Shown: piece after piece, positions 1-25,388 of the stretch
Numbering within the stretch: position 1 is the first letter of the stretch
How the letters are laid out: each line of letters starts with the position of its first letter
From: Gadus chalcogrammus
Lineage: Eukaryota; Chordata; Actinopteri; Gadiformes; Gadidae
Reading direction: 5' to 3'
Assembly: GCF_026213295.1 (NCBI RefSeq)
Contig: NC_079423.1
Span: forward strand, 15,298,778 to 15,362,777
Length of the DNA: 64,000 nucleotides
Notes under the pieces: model-generated
What the model was told of the DNA's origin: nothing
Seen by the model: the letters and a program-made list of their open reading frames with translations, nothing else
Databases searched by the model: none
Translations under genes and position numbers: made by a program

Positions 1-25
1 CCTGTATAGTTCCCTTAAAGGGTGC

Positions 26-897
26 TCCATTTGTAAGGAGCATGCACTCCTGGGATGAGCAGCAGAGCTGAGTATGTGAGTTGCGCCCATGAAAAATTTG
101 CCAAATCTTCTCTGCCAATGCCAAACAGCCTATTCTGCCATTGACTTGTTTGGTGTTTGGTGGGTTGGATGATTGAAGTTTGAAGTAACAAGACATGTTG
201 CCAATTTAGCAATTCATTAATTTCACAAACAGGAGCCTCAGTAGCGTGTAGAAGAACCATACACAGCCACACAGCCTGGCACCTCCTCCTCATGCCGGAC
301 TGGACTCATCACTGAACATAACGTTCCTCCACATGTTCAGGTTCCAGTGCACGTGTTGCCGACATCAGTGAATACGGGCCTGATGGTGAAGGGCAGTCAT
401 GGCAGGACTCCTGTCAGCCCTATGAGACCGGAGATTGGCTGCGTGTAGTCTGTTCCGGATTGTCTGGGCAGAGAGCCGTCGGCCATATCGTCCTGCAAAC
501 CTTGACTGCAAATCTGTAGAAGACAGCCTACGGCACCTAAGTGCTGACAGGGTGATGAAATGGTCTTCTTGGGGTGTTGTCTTCTTGGGCGCCCACTTCG
601 CAGCCTGCCTTTGACATCCCCGATTATATGGAACTCGGCCTTCAGTTTGGAGAGGGTACAAGGCTCACTCCAAATAATGCCGTAACTTGGTTTTGCGGAA
701 TCAGGCCAATCAGATGCCAATCAGGCACCTGATTGGCAGCACCTGGGGGTACCAGAAGCTCAAAACCAGTGTCAATAGCAACAGCAAAATAACCTGTTTG
801 GCAATGGCAGAAAAGATTTGGCAAATTTTTCATGGGCGCAACCCACATACTCATCGCTGCTGCTCATCCCACAAATGCATGTTCCTTACAAATGGGG
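26..897 (-). mobile_element. Tc1/mariner-like element with ~100-bp inverted arms, decayed
   Basis: The left arm (about 26-128) is the reverse complement of the right arm (about 797-897), roughly 85% identical by eye, so this is a terminal-inverted-repeat element. On the minus strand between the arms (about 661-365) runs a Tc1-type transposase N-terminal part: a helix-turn-helix with the pattern LSAQTIRNRLHAANLRS, then an arginine-rich linker, then a first-catalytic-Asp region reading VMFSDES before a stop near 295. The rest of the DDE domain is missing or scrambled, so it cannot be autonomous. The family call rests on the HTH pattern. The exact outer ends were not resolved because the left one lies close to the window edge. 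Confidence 0.7.
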
Positions 898-1589
898 CAA
901 CTAAACAGGCTTTCCAACGGTATAATATTTATTGCCAAAAAGCATTGTTATCACAGAGAATTAATCGACCAAACACAAATTTCCTTACTTTTTGTGCTAG
1001 ATTTATATAACACAAGCACCCTTCACACAAGCATGCATCCCGCATACATACACTACGCCGCTAACTAGGAGTCTGAAAAAAGAGAAGATGATTACACGTG
1101 ACAAAACTCAAGAAATACATTTTCCATTAAACGACTCAGTTTACAGTTTTTTTCAAGTGCTTGAACACTATGCACATGCTTAGACCAAAGTAACACAACT
1201 TGAAGTTTTTGTTACTATACCTTAAACACATGTAACCATTCCTTAAACCAAAGCGCTGCTCTGCAATTTAGTTGCTATCCTGCAACACACTTGCTCCTTT
1301 CTGCAACACACTTGCTCCTGCCCACTACACACTATTTCAAACCTAAGACACTTAGATCAAAAATGACATCTCAGTATATCAGTGGGAAAACACATCTATT
1401 CAAAATACTAAACACATTGGTTAATTGAAAACACTTAAATACACACCTCAAAACACTTACTTACAAAACTGAACACCTATCAGCCAGCTACAAAAAGGCC
1501 AAAGGGCAATTGTGCACGTCCCGGGGCAGCGCGGGGGAAATATATCATTGTGTGCTGCGACAAGCCTTCGAGGGTAACTGCATCATCAT

Positions 1590-1950
1590 GCAAAAATAGG
1601 TCCCTACAATACCCAACATATCATCACACTTCTAGATGCACTTCATGATGCAGCTGAACAGGACAGATCAGAGCAGCCCAGGTTTGTTGTTGTCTGGGAT
1701 AATGTTCATTTCCATCGGGTTGTTTTGGTCCGTAACTGGTACACCAACCATAAACAATTTGAAGTCGTATACTCGCCATTTCTAAACCCTATAGAAGGTT
1801 TTTTTTCGGCTTGAGGATGTAGTGTGTATGACCGCCAACCAAATGCCCGCATGCCTCTTCTGCAGGCAATGGAACAGGCCTGCGGAGACATTGAGGTAAG
1901 GTCAATCCATGGATGGATTCGGCACACAAGGCGAGGATCCATAAGCCCAC
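1590..1950 (+). pseudogene. IS630/Tc1-like transposase fossil (second half of DDE domain)
   Basis: On the plus strand one frame reads IGPYNTQHIITLLDALHDAA, then FVVVWDNVHFHRVVLVRNW, then SPFLNPIEGFFS before an in-frame stop near 1815. After the stop the homology resumes in the same frame with MPLLQAMEQACGDIE and GWIRHTRR. The WDN and NPIE motifs are the second Asp and final Glu of the IS630/Tc1 DDE catalytic domain. Compared with the usual LPPYSPFLNPIE motif, the LPPY part has been deleted, and the stop confirms inactivation. No start, first catalytic Asp or clear terminal repeats were found. It is a dead transposon fragment rather than a host gene. Confidence 0.75.
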
Positions 1951-3930
1951 CCACGCACAATTGCCGTGTTTTTCTGTGTTTACAGTACAGTTGTGAATTT
2001 TTCCTTAATTTTTGTTATATATTAGCTTAAAATGAATTTACTTTACTAATTTACTAATTTTAAGTACAGTACTGCAATGTACAGTATTGAGTATTCAATT
2101 TTTTGGTTGTTGTGAAAACGTGCCTTCTGTGGAACTGAATAAAGACAGTGAATATGGAAGACTGCAGTGTTTTATATAAAGTAGACTAGTGTGTTGCTGC
2201 TGATCTGAAAGTGTATTCATATGATACAAGTGTGTATCATTTTGTCATAGTGACATTATAACAAAGGATTGTTAGGTTTTGATAGAAGAGTTTCAATTTG
2301 ACATAGATGTGAATGGTATATTTCTCAGTGTTGTGTCTTATTTGCTTGTGTGTTGAGTTTTGACACAATAAGCCAAGTTTTGCACAATGTGTTCAAGCAA
2401 TTGAAAAAATCTGTAATGAGCTAGAAGAGAACATCCAGTTCTGTTCATTTGAGTTTTGGACGCAGTATTCAAATGAGTACATACACACAATGACGAATTG
2501 TGCTTCGAAATCAAGGGGACAATAATTATACAAAAGATTATATTCTCGGATTCTATTAATATCGGGACCAATTTAAACAGAACAATTAATAAACAATAGT
2601 TAAAGTGACATGAATCTGAACAAGTAAGCTGCAGACAGTTACCTTCAAACAAATGGCTTCAAACAAAGACAATCTCTTGCTGTTGTGAGGCATCGGTGCT
2701 TAAAAACTATTTAATAGAATCCATATTAAAAACATGGAACAATGAAAGTACGCCCCGTTATTAGACCAAGTGGGCCAGTCTACGATGTCCTTCTGGAACC
2801 TGCATGGTCAGCGCTCCTTCACAGCTGTGCTCTTGAGGAGATGCTGTACTTCCTGCGTCATGACAGCCTTATTCTTAGGCCAAGGTGCCACCGTTATCCC
2901 AAGGTCACAAGGCTGATAGTGAGGGGGAGCAGGAGGATTCTGTACAAACATCCACAGCACTTTCTAACTGATTAACACTCAATTAAAGGTAATCTCACTT
3001 TCACCTTCTCGTAGTACATAGGTGATGGGACCTTCACATAGTTTGGCCTGATGCTAAGTATGAAATGCCCCCCAAAAGGAATGGTTGGTTTTTATGTAAA
3101 GGTAATATTTAAATGGTGCAGAGAGTGATACTTGAGTGTTATGAGCAGTATAAAACAAAGTTACGTTTATTTTTTGAGCACTTTAACGAATTTGAAATCT
3201 CAAACAGCAATGCCAAATGCCAGTATCAGACACAATACAAGTATTCGGTTATATTTAGTATGTCTTTCTTATACAATTATAAAGTGGTTGGTTTTTTGGG
3301 GGGATATTTCTGACCAAATATCCACATGTGTCAATATTTACCTATTGACTAATTCGGTGGTGAGAAACAGGCTTCAATAGATCAGCAAAGGGTGAAAAGT
3401 TCACAAGAGCTGATTCAGAGTGTCAATGTTGACCCCCGTGCGATATGACAGTGAACTGTGTAAACATGCATGAGTCTTCATACAAACTATATTAAGTTAC
3501 CGCACTAGACGGTTATAGACTAATGGAATTGTTTAGGGTGTTCCAAATTTTGGTGCGGTAATTCCCCATTATACTCAGTCAATGCTATTCCGGCTAGAAA
3601 GCATGAACTGATATGTGTCAACGCCATCTGCTTTGTCAAAATGTAACAGTAGGGGATTGCCGTCCCAGAATAGCCCTACCAAAATGGTCCAAGAATCAAG
3701 GATTCAGGAATATGCGGTTGTCATTGATCTCATGATCTCCACACTCCCTGGTATTTCTCTGCTGATAATGAGGTCTCCCACTCAGCCCGGGCGCAGCCTG
3801 ACTTCCTCCATAATGTCGGCTCTGTTCACCCAAACGGACGATAGGACTGGGAGGCAGCGGGCCAATTGTTGTCTGTGTGTGTGTGTGTGCATGTGTGTGT
3901 GTGTCTGTGTGTATGGGCATATGAGTGGCA
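1951..3930. other. Intergenic, no gene recognised
   Basis: This is AT-rich sequence with only short open frames lacking recognisable motifs. The 77-codon frame at 2742-2975 resembles no family I know. No splice-linked exons were found on either strand. Confidence 0.5.
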
Positions 3931-3931
3931 G

Positions 3932-4253
<322 letters not shown>

Positions 4254-4259
4254 ATCTCT

Positions 4260-5930
4260 GCGTGTGCACTCACACGCATGCTGGGTCATGAGGCTGCACA
4301 CTGTAACCTCTGTTCTGTTGTGGAGCAGGACCTGAGAAGCAGTCCAGAAGAAACACCAAAATGTGCACAATGTTTTTCACAAAATAAGGAACATTTTCCA
4401 TCTTTTGTTTGTTGTACCCTTGTTACAGAGAAAAATGTTCTATCTGAGTGAACATGTATGTATTCAATAAGCACCACGTGACCAATGAGTGTGAACCACA
4501 ACAACGAAACATGGCGCAACTTTCTTTGCGCTGTGTTGTGTAACGCTTTTCCGTTGAATGCGTTGTGTTCCGGGGTCATTCGGAGCGTAATCACGCTATA
4601 GTGCAGCGTGACAACAGTGTGGTGTGTCTGAGACTGCTAGGTGGCATGACTTGAAGAATGAGCCCGGAATGTGAATCAAAATCCAGTGGCCAGTTGTTGT
4701 TGCATGGCGTCAGTTTGGAATATGTTGGGATGGGCTGATAAACCTACTCATTAATGACATTGGATAATTAGTCTGCTTCATGAATGAATCGTACGTGGTC
4801 AAGACAATCTTTCATATTTTTGCCTACAAATCCCTACCCTCCCCATGCTAGCAACATCCCTGCTCCAAATGATATTGTCCTTCATTCTGAAATGTCATTT
4901 AGAATCTAAAACTGAAAGGAAATGAGGTGGACACATTGAGCATTTTGCGTTTTCCCTCCAGCCGCTTCTCAAAGCAAATATTATACTTCCACCTGTTTTG
5001 TTCTTGTCTTTTATAAAAAAAAAAAAGACCTCATACAGTTCATATTTGCGAAAAGCAAATAAACTCCAGCCTCCAACCATTGGTGTACGCATTAAGGAAT
5101 TAATTGATATGTCGCTATGACGGTGACGTATAGTATTTTGTGTTTTTCATACCTCTGTTAATTATATATAAAGCAAGTATGTAATTGATACCAGTAGAAT
5201 GTTTAGTGGAGAACTTTTATAAAGATATGTTCTCACTCTGGAGGAGATAAGGGAATTGTTTTCCCTAACTGCAGGACTATCTCAATGTCCTGATAAGTCA
5301 GCAACCCTGGCCTGTTCATTCCGAGGTTTGGTTTACAGTATCATACTAAAGACCAGTACATCCTTTCTCTTTTAGCCTGTGTTCTCTCAGTTTGTAGGCA
5401 TTGTTTGTACTGTTGGCTCAGCAAAACTTCACCAGCAGGCTTTCAAGATCAATAATTTATTAAATCTAAGAGGAATATATAAATATAAATATATATAATT
5501 ATTGTTTATTGAAAAAATGTTTTTTTAACTACTGTGAACTAAACTAAAACACAACCACACAGTGTGGACTGGTCGATCACTTCATTCTTATTTGTAGAAC
5601 AATATGTTTACCAATGCCCAGGGTTTTAACTATGAAAATTTTACATGTTGGACTATTGGATGTTTAAAAAAAATCATAATTAAATATTATTTTTACTTTA
5701 TTGTTATACTCTTGCAGCACTTGAACGTCAAGAACATCAATCATTGTAGGCTATCTCGTTGATCTTAAATTAGTAATGCACATTACTGTGCGTTATGTGC
5801 AGCGTTTTCTCATGCAAGCTATTATTTTGAGGCTTGGATTATAACGCTCGGATTATAAATGTTGATTGACACGTTGTTAAGCACAAAATTATGTCGACTG
5901 AAATTCATTCACAGGCCTCCCTTGTACATA
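4260..5930. other. Intergenic upstream of the gramd2b-like gene
   Basis: No coding exon is visible. The sequence becomes strongly AT-rich from about 5400 to 5870, then changes abruptly to GC-rich promoter-like sequence at about 5930. Confidence 0.5.
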
Positions 5931-5939
5931 AATATGACC

Positions 5940-6200
5940 CCACCTATGCATATAACAAGGCCCCCATATAAGGCAATGGGCGGTCGGCTGCCCGTTTCTC
6001 ATTGGCTGAACAGACTGACATGACTTTTTTTCTACAAATCCGCTCGATTCCATTGGTCGGCAGGGTTCGGCTGATTTAGGCGTATTATCTTTATGAGCCA
6101 TACACGGCGAGAGAGAGAAAAAAAGGCTCAGCCCGAGCCAAACAAATCCACTGGAAGAGTCGGCGTGGAGAAGGCGAGATAACAGCCGGGCCAGGAAAGA
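5940..6200 (+). promoter_or_regulatory. Candidate gramd2b promoter and 5' UTR
   Basis: Directly upstream of the candidate first ATG (6201) lie a perfect CArG/SRF box, CCATATAAGG at 5964-5973, and two inverted CCAAT boxes: ATTGG within CTCATTGGCTG near 6000 and within CCATTGGTCGG near 6052. There is also a GGGCGG-type Sp1 core near 5978. No clear TATA box is placed. The cluster lies exactly where the AT-rich intergenic DNA ends, which supports a real promoter. The transcription start is not determined. The SRF link is inferred from the motif alone. Confidence 0.55.
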
Positions 6201-19428
<13,228 letters not shown>

Positions 19429-19796
19429 CCCTCATTGGCTGAACCGGAAAATGACTTGAGCTGTGATTTGGAGGACCACTACCCTGCAGTAACCAATGGG
19501 AGGGATTGTTTCTGATGCATTCAGACTGTCCCCCCCCGTCCGTCCGTCCCCCCGGACATTGCCCCTCTGGTCGCTGGTTCGGCCTGCAGGAACAGCGGGC
19601 TAACCTGTGCAATCTCCCACTGACACCCTGCTGTGGAAACACTGGGGTACCCCCCCCCCTCCTCCTCCTCCGAAGGGCTAAACCTCATCACCTTGTCCTC
19701 CACCCGAGATGGAGCACACCGGGCTGGGAGAATGGACCCCCTTCAACGCTCCGGAGCTAAGCCGACATGCGTCTCATGCACACCCACATGCACAAG

Positions 19797-19833
<37 letters not shown>

Positions 19834-21865
19834 CCTCTGCCTGGCTGCAGTGGGCGTCGGTGTGGTTTCGTACCAAAGCCAAATGACTCCTGGGAACACG
19901 TGCCACGGCGTTGACTGATCACAGATGTTTTCTAACGGCGACTCCTCCCCTCTGTTCTTCCTACGTCGGGAGTCGGTTATCCCTCCTCTTCTACCGATCG
20001 CACCCTTTCGATCCAGCGCTGCACGCAACCAAAGATGCACCAGGTGCGAGCGTGCTTTGCATGGGGTGCTGGGCGACGACCTCTCTATGGCTTTTACCCG
20101 TGTCCTCTTTGCATTTCCTCCGACCACATCCTCCCCAGTGGGTAGCTACACAAATTTGCCTTGTGTGCAGTCGGTCGCCAATCATCGGGTACTCGGGTCT
20201 CAAATGACGATTACCTTAAAGTTTATAAACTGCTAGCATCAGATCCGCCCAGAGGTGGGTCTCGGTTCTCTACAGAAGGCCTGCACCCCCTCTCGTCTTC
20301 TCCCCGTCGTTAGTCTTTAATCCTAGAGTACAGTGTTAATCCCCCCCCCCCCAAACCCAGCATTGGGAATGATTTAATTATTTAATGATCGATGCTTGGT
20401 GGGTTTAATTCCCCACCGCTCTTGACCTGGGCTTCCGATGCACGAGCCCACTGAGACCGAAGCACGCAAGCTGGACTTGGCTTTGCTGATGGGCTCTGGG
20501 TAGACCACCCGTCCGAACGACCACTTGGTCGGGGACAGCGGTTGTGGTTCTAAGACTTATTGAGGCTCGTCGCTGATACTTTATCCATGTATCGACAGCG
20601 TTGTGGTTTAGGAAACGGGGAGGGAACGTACAGGCCTCCAGGGTTCTGGTGAAAGACCTGGATCATCAGGGGGCATTTTAACCGGGATGTTTATAAAAAT
20701 GACACCGATACTGTATTTGCAGAGATGGCACCGTATGTGTGTGTTGAGCGTCTGTGATCTCATTTTTAGCCACCTGAAATGGGACCAGATCCTTTTTAGA
20801 TTTCTAAACTATGAAAACCACACTGTTATTGTGAGGTCGGAGGTTTCAACTAAAAGCAAAAACGTGGTGGTCCAAAAAAAACTATTTCAATATGCAAGGA
20901 GTGATTATGCATGTATATATCTAACAAAAAAAAAGTCTTTTCTATCGTGTCGTTGTTTTAAATTGAAGTTGGGCTTGTCTCGACAAGAAATGGCGAGGGT
21001 GAAGAAGCTGTGCACTTTATTGAGACGTGTGATTCGCCCGTCCTGACCCCAAAACACGTCCCACCTGGGCAGGAGAGGGTGGCCGTTTGTCCTGCGTTTA
21101 TTTTTATTTTCTTCCTTTTATTTCTGTTTTCTCTCGACCTTGCAAAGACTTTGTTTGTTTTTCTCCTCTTTTTTTTTTTTCTTCTCTTTTTAAATTATTT
21201 GTCACTCAGGGGAGGTGGGTGCTGATGTCGACGAGGGATTTTGGGGGGGGGTTCACTCCTAGCACCTCACCTCTTGTCACCGACCTGGCGGTCTGATTCT
21301 ACCCTCCGGGCTAAATGCACGCTACATTGACCCTCGCCCGGGTACGGAGCGCTAAATGAGAGCCTTGTCCTCGCTGAATAACCACAAGGGGGGGGGGGGA
21401 GGGGGGGCTCTCAGCACTTTGTCTGCTTTATCTTGTTTATCTTTTATGTAACTCCATTTTTACACGTCTCAGATCCTGCACCATCGCGTGACTTTTAAAT
21501 CAGTTGTTCCCCCCCCCGCCCCCCGGTGCAAAACGAAAGTACTGAAATCTAATCCTGACCGAACGAAGTATGGCGCAGTACTGTCGGTTCTCAAAACATC
21601 AACCCTGCCTCCCACTAGGTGGCATGGGGTAAGCACACACGAATCACTGCCCTCAAAGAACACAATGCAACGAGCTACACGACGGAGGCAGTATGTGATT
21701 TTTGCACTATTCAAAGTGTTGTTAACCAATGATTTGTACCGATTTCGTTGTCTTTAATTCTATGGTCATATATAGATATATATTTATTTGCATTATGTCA
21801 TGCAAAGTGGTCTCTGTGAGATGGCTTTGTTATTGTTTAAAATAAATCAAGTGTTGGAAGAATTA
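19429..21865 (+). other. Probable 3' UTR of the gramd2b-like gene
   Basis: The stop TAG at 19426-19428 is followed by about 2.4 kb without exon-like frames, up to an AATAAA signal at 21841-21846. The region contains a CA block near 19805, poly-C at about 20340, a T-rich stretch near 21090-21200, and poly-G/G-rich runs at 21241-21250 and 21389-21407. The UTR length is inferred from the first good polyadenylation signal. Confidence 0.6.
21841..21846 (+). terminator. Polyadenylation signal AATAAA, gramd2b
   Basis: A canonical hexamer followed by GT-rich sequence (about 21870-21895), as expected of a downstream element. Confidence 0.6.
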
Positions 21866-21869
21866 CATA

Positions 21870-22600
21870 ATGCTTTGTGTGTGTTTTTTGTGTGTGAGGA
21901 AGAGGTGGATCTCACTCTTTGATAATATCTAAAAAGCAATTGGCCATGCAGTTCAAATAGGCCGATTGGTTTATATGACCAGGGGAACTATTCACTCATC
22001 TTGACACAAACTCCAGAGGCTGTCTGGACCCAGACTGCTTGATGCACGTGAGAATTTGTTAAACACAAGCTTGCTGGATCAGTCTGGTTCCCAGGCTAGA
22101 GAATTTGAATACTTCGCACAAAATGTAAATTTCTACTGGAAAATGTGTTGACACTGCAGCAACAATGCGGGACCCGTTTCCTACTCTCGTGAAAGAAGGA
22201 AACGTTTGTTATTCGTTCAAACTTCTGCAATTCATATATTTTAAAAATAATTTGCATTACTTTAGCCTCTGAATCTACTGAGAAATTGGTGACTATTTTA
22301 TTGGTCACCAATTGGTTTATTGGCATTTTGTTTTTAATACATTTCTAATTGTAGGTCCAGAGATAATCTGCGCTGTAATTAGAGATGTCATGGTCTTTGA
22401 TGAAATGCTAATTATTTCCTGTAAAGCAGGTTCACATTAATGATTACTAAGGATTAGCGGTTAGCCTAGGAAATGCAGACTCGCTATACTGGTTCTTTCA
22501 GCACTCTTGTTGGGAAGTATTGCAATGTGTGTACAATTATGCTAACCAATCAAAGAACTTTCCCTTCTGGTTCAATTCGATGTAGGAAATCACTCGACAA
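21870..22600. other. Spacer between convergent gramd2b and lim2
   Basis: About 730 nt of AT-rich sequence separate the two convergent polyadenylation signals. No gene or repeat was recognised. Confidence 0.5.
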
Positions 22601-22616
22601 CAATATCCTTCTAATC

Positions 22617-22622
22617 TTTATT
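22617..22622 (-). terminator. Polyadenylation signal (AATAAA on minus strand), lim2
   Basis: TTTATT on the plus strand lies about 95 nt downstream of the lim2 stop codon on the minus strand. Confidence 0.55.
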
Positions 22623-22716
22623 CTATTCTAGAAAACCTTCAAAGCTGTGACCGTTGATACTTTATTTGCGACGTAGTAGCTAGTTCGTTCAACAGTTGTG
22701 CCGCTCCGAGCAGGAT

Positions 22717-24024
22717 TCAGGTGTCCTGGATGTTGGGTGGAGCCGGTTCTCCGACCGTCTTCTGGTACGCACAGAGCTGGAAGGCGCCTGTCCACACGGA
22801 GCCGGAAAAACGGTTAGAAACATCACGTCCACGAGATCTATCAGTCCGGAGGACCAGGAGGCCTTACAGTCTGAGGTTGCATTTCTTGTGTCAATGAAAA
22901 GAACATAAGGTGAATCTCACACATTGAGAACGCGTAATGCAACGAAACCTACTGTATCAAAGTATAAAGTATTGTAATATACATATGTCTATGTACCCTT
23001 TTGCATCATCCTATAGCTGTTAATGTTCCCCTAGATGAGGGATCTTAATTTATAAAGAATATCAACACTCAAGGGAATTCTTGGGAAAATGTAGAGTTTT
23101 GCAATGAACAGAATGGAACACGTTATACATGCGTGACTCTCGTATCCAATCTGAAACGTATATCTATTTGTTTCACCTGCAGCGAAGGACAGAATGATGG
23201 CCACCCAGCCTGTGATGTAGGACCAGGAGAAGCGCCAGTCCATGAACCTCTTGCCGAAGAACGTGACCGTCACACCAGTGTAAATAGCCAGGGCCAGCAG
23301 TGCCAGGAACCCTGTGGGGTCAGGAAACAAACAGCCGCACACTTCAATAAACAGCCCACGCAATGCATGAAAGTGTGCCATAGGTTAACCACGCAGCCGC
23401 CTCGCGCCTTTCCTTTGTTTCGCGTTTAATGTCGCCTGGGGACAATGCTAAACGTATCGCTCACGATAAGATAGGCTGCATTGTCCCCTTTTAATACGTT
23501 TCAATGTTTGCTTTTGCACTCAAACCCATCACAGTCCTTATTGTAATGATATATTGGAACGGTTTGGAGAAACAATAGAGCTCTATTTTGTTCCACCTTT
23601 ATACCTAAGAATGGGAGACACCGTGTGTGTGTGTGTGCATGTGAGAGAAAAAGACACTGTGTATTTCTTTGTGAGAGAGAGACACCGTGTGTGTGTCTTC
23701 GTGTGTGTGTCTTTGTGTGAGACGGAGAGTGTGTGTGTCTGTGCGTGTGTGTGTGTGTTACCTGAGAGGATCAGGGCGATGCCCCCTGTGCGGACCCTCC
23801 TGCTCTTGGTGCCGTTAGCGAAGGCGCTGAGGCCCAGGACCACGCCGGCGAAGCAGCTCAGCACGGCCAGCAGCATGAAGGCCCGGGTGGCGTCCCAGAA
23901 GGCTGAGACGCAGCGGAGGCACAGAGGTCACGCCTTAACCATCGGTCAGACACAGAAACCTACCAACGCTGATCACTGTCCTTCCCGTGTGTGTGTGTGT
24001 GCTGTTAGCCCATCACTATCCTTC

Positions 24025-24073
<49 letters not shown>

Positions 24074-24183
24074 GTACACTTATCACCTTCCTTCCTGTGT
24101 GTGTGTGTGTGTGGTGTGTGTGTCGTACCCTTATCACTATCCTTTCTATGTATGTGTGTGTTGTCTAACCCTCACTATCCTTG

Positions 24184-24220
<37 letters not shown>

Positions 24221-24297
24221 TGTTTGTGTGTGTGTGTGTTGTACACTTATCACTATCCTTCTATGTATGTGTGTGTTGTCTAACCCTCACTATCCTT

Positions 24298-24369
<72 letters not shown>

Positions 24370-24858
24370 GTACACTTATCACCTTCATTCCTGTGTGTGT
24401 GTGTGTTTGCGTGTGTGTGTTGTACACTCATCACCTTCCTTCCTGTGTGTGTGTGTGTGTGTGTGTGTGTTGTACCCTTATCACTATCCTTTCTATGTAT
24501 GTGTGTGTGTTCCCTAACCATCACTATCCTTCCCGTGTGTCTGTGTGTGTGTGTTCCATGTGGCCTTCCCCTCAAACAAAAGCCGTCCACCACTACATCC
24601 CATTTGTTAAAGACGGTTGATGGAGCTCGGTCGACCAACAGATCGACCAACAGCAACGCAGACGTTCGGCGCCGACTCACCCACTGTCATGGTGTGGGCG
24701 TGGCATTTGTGATTGATGCAGAATCTCCAGAGCCCCTGATTGGCCGAGCTGCCCGAGTACCGGTACTGCATCCAGAAGTCGGTCACCGTGGAGACGATGA
24801 GGAGCACCAGGGAAACCACCCCGCAGAGCGTGCCCCCTCCGGCCAGCGTGTAGAGCAT
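22717..24858 (-). CDS. lim2: Lens fibre membrane intrinsic protein (LIM2/MP20)
   Basis: Role: LIM2 is a four-pass membrane protein of the PMP22/EMP/claudin superfamily, abundant at lens fibre-cell junctions; loss causes cataract in mammals. Minus-strand coding exons are 24858-24681, 23902-23762, 23311-23177 and 22787-22717. All introns are phase 1 with GT-AG ends, giving 174 aa against 173 in human. The protein starts MLYTLAGGG. The first extracellular loop carries the superfamily signature GLWRFC followed by a second Cys. Exon 2 begins AFWDATRAFMLL. Exon 3 carries ALAIYTGVTVTFFGKRF and DWRFSWSYITGWVA, close to the human protein. The short last exon reads GAFQLCAYQ and ends NIQDT. Teleosts have several lim2 copies, and which one this is cannot be decided here. 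It is convergent with gramd2b and in tandem with wdr47. Confidence 0.93.
23985..24552. repeat. Compound GT-rich minisatellite in lim2 intron 1
   Basis: About eleven irregular copies of a unit made of TATCAC(C/T)(A/T)TCCTTCC followed by a GT tract of varying length and TTGTAC or TTGTCT. It fills most of the intron between 23902 and 24681. Confidence 0.9.
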
Positions 24859-24888
24859 CGAGGAGAAGCTTCGGCAGGCGCTGACCTC
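24859..24888 (-). other. 5' UTR part of the lim2 exon with start codon; acceptor implies an upstream non-coding exon
   Basis: On the minus strand a good acceptor, TTTTCCAG, ends at 24889, 30 nt before the ATG at 24858. This implies at least one non-coding exon further upstream (above 24.9 kb). That exon was not identified. Confidence 0.55.
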
Positions 24889-24957
24889 CTGGAAAACAAC
24901 TGAGGAGAGGTCAAAGGTCATTCTTTTGTTTTTTTTCTGCTCATGATTTAGCTTATG

Positions 24958-25036
24958 AAGCGATTGTGAAGCGTCTTTGAGCACTGGGAAAAGCGCTATA
25001 TCAATTTGATCTATTATTATTATTATTATTATATAG
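24958..25036 (+). mobile_element. SINE/LINE-like 3' tail with (ATT)n end
   Basis: A tail of the form TTTGAGCACTGGGAAAAGCGCTATATCAAT followed by repeated ATT. AAGCGCTATAT tails are common to many fish retroposons. The body is missing, so this is a 5'-truncated copy. Confidence 0.5.
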
Positions 25037-25287
25037 GATTTCTATCAACAGTATACAAATTTGTCTGCGGAATACTTTTCCATAACCCTATAGTTGTTTA
25101 TGTCGACCACATTAACACTTTTAAGAGATGGATGAAAAAACCTGAACCTTGAGACTTATGTAGGCCTACTTATTGTCCCAAGATGTTATAACAGTCGTAA
25201 TTTGTTTGTGTGCTATTATACATCTTTATAATTGAATCTGTTCAGCTCCTGGAGGATTTCTCTACGTTCCTTGTATTGTTTCTCTGT

Positions 25288-25388
25288 GGGCCTTTTTCAC
25301 GCGGCGGCCATCTTGGTTCTGAATGCTAGCTGTGAGCTGGAGCTCATGTTTAGAACCAAGATGGCCGCTAGGATGGTGAATAAGGCCC
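25288..25388. mobile_element. Foldback MITE-like element with YY1-like arms
   Basis: The left arm 25288-25320 is near-complementary to the right arm 25352-25388, separated by about 31 nt. Both arms contain the complement pair GCCATCTTGGTTCT and AGAACCAAGATGGC. The CAAGATGGCCGC core matches the YY1 consensus. No coding capacity. Confidence 0.65.

Noticed and set aside
2742..2975. 77-codon open frame
   Set aside because: No recognised family, no exon partners, low-information sequence.
23980..24560. Regular repeats with short unique pieces resembling an array
   Set aside because: Unit length is irregular and the spacers are GT tracts. This is a eukaryotic minisatellite, not a CRISPR array.
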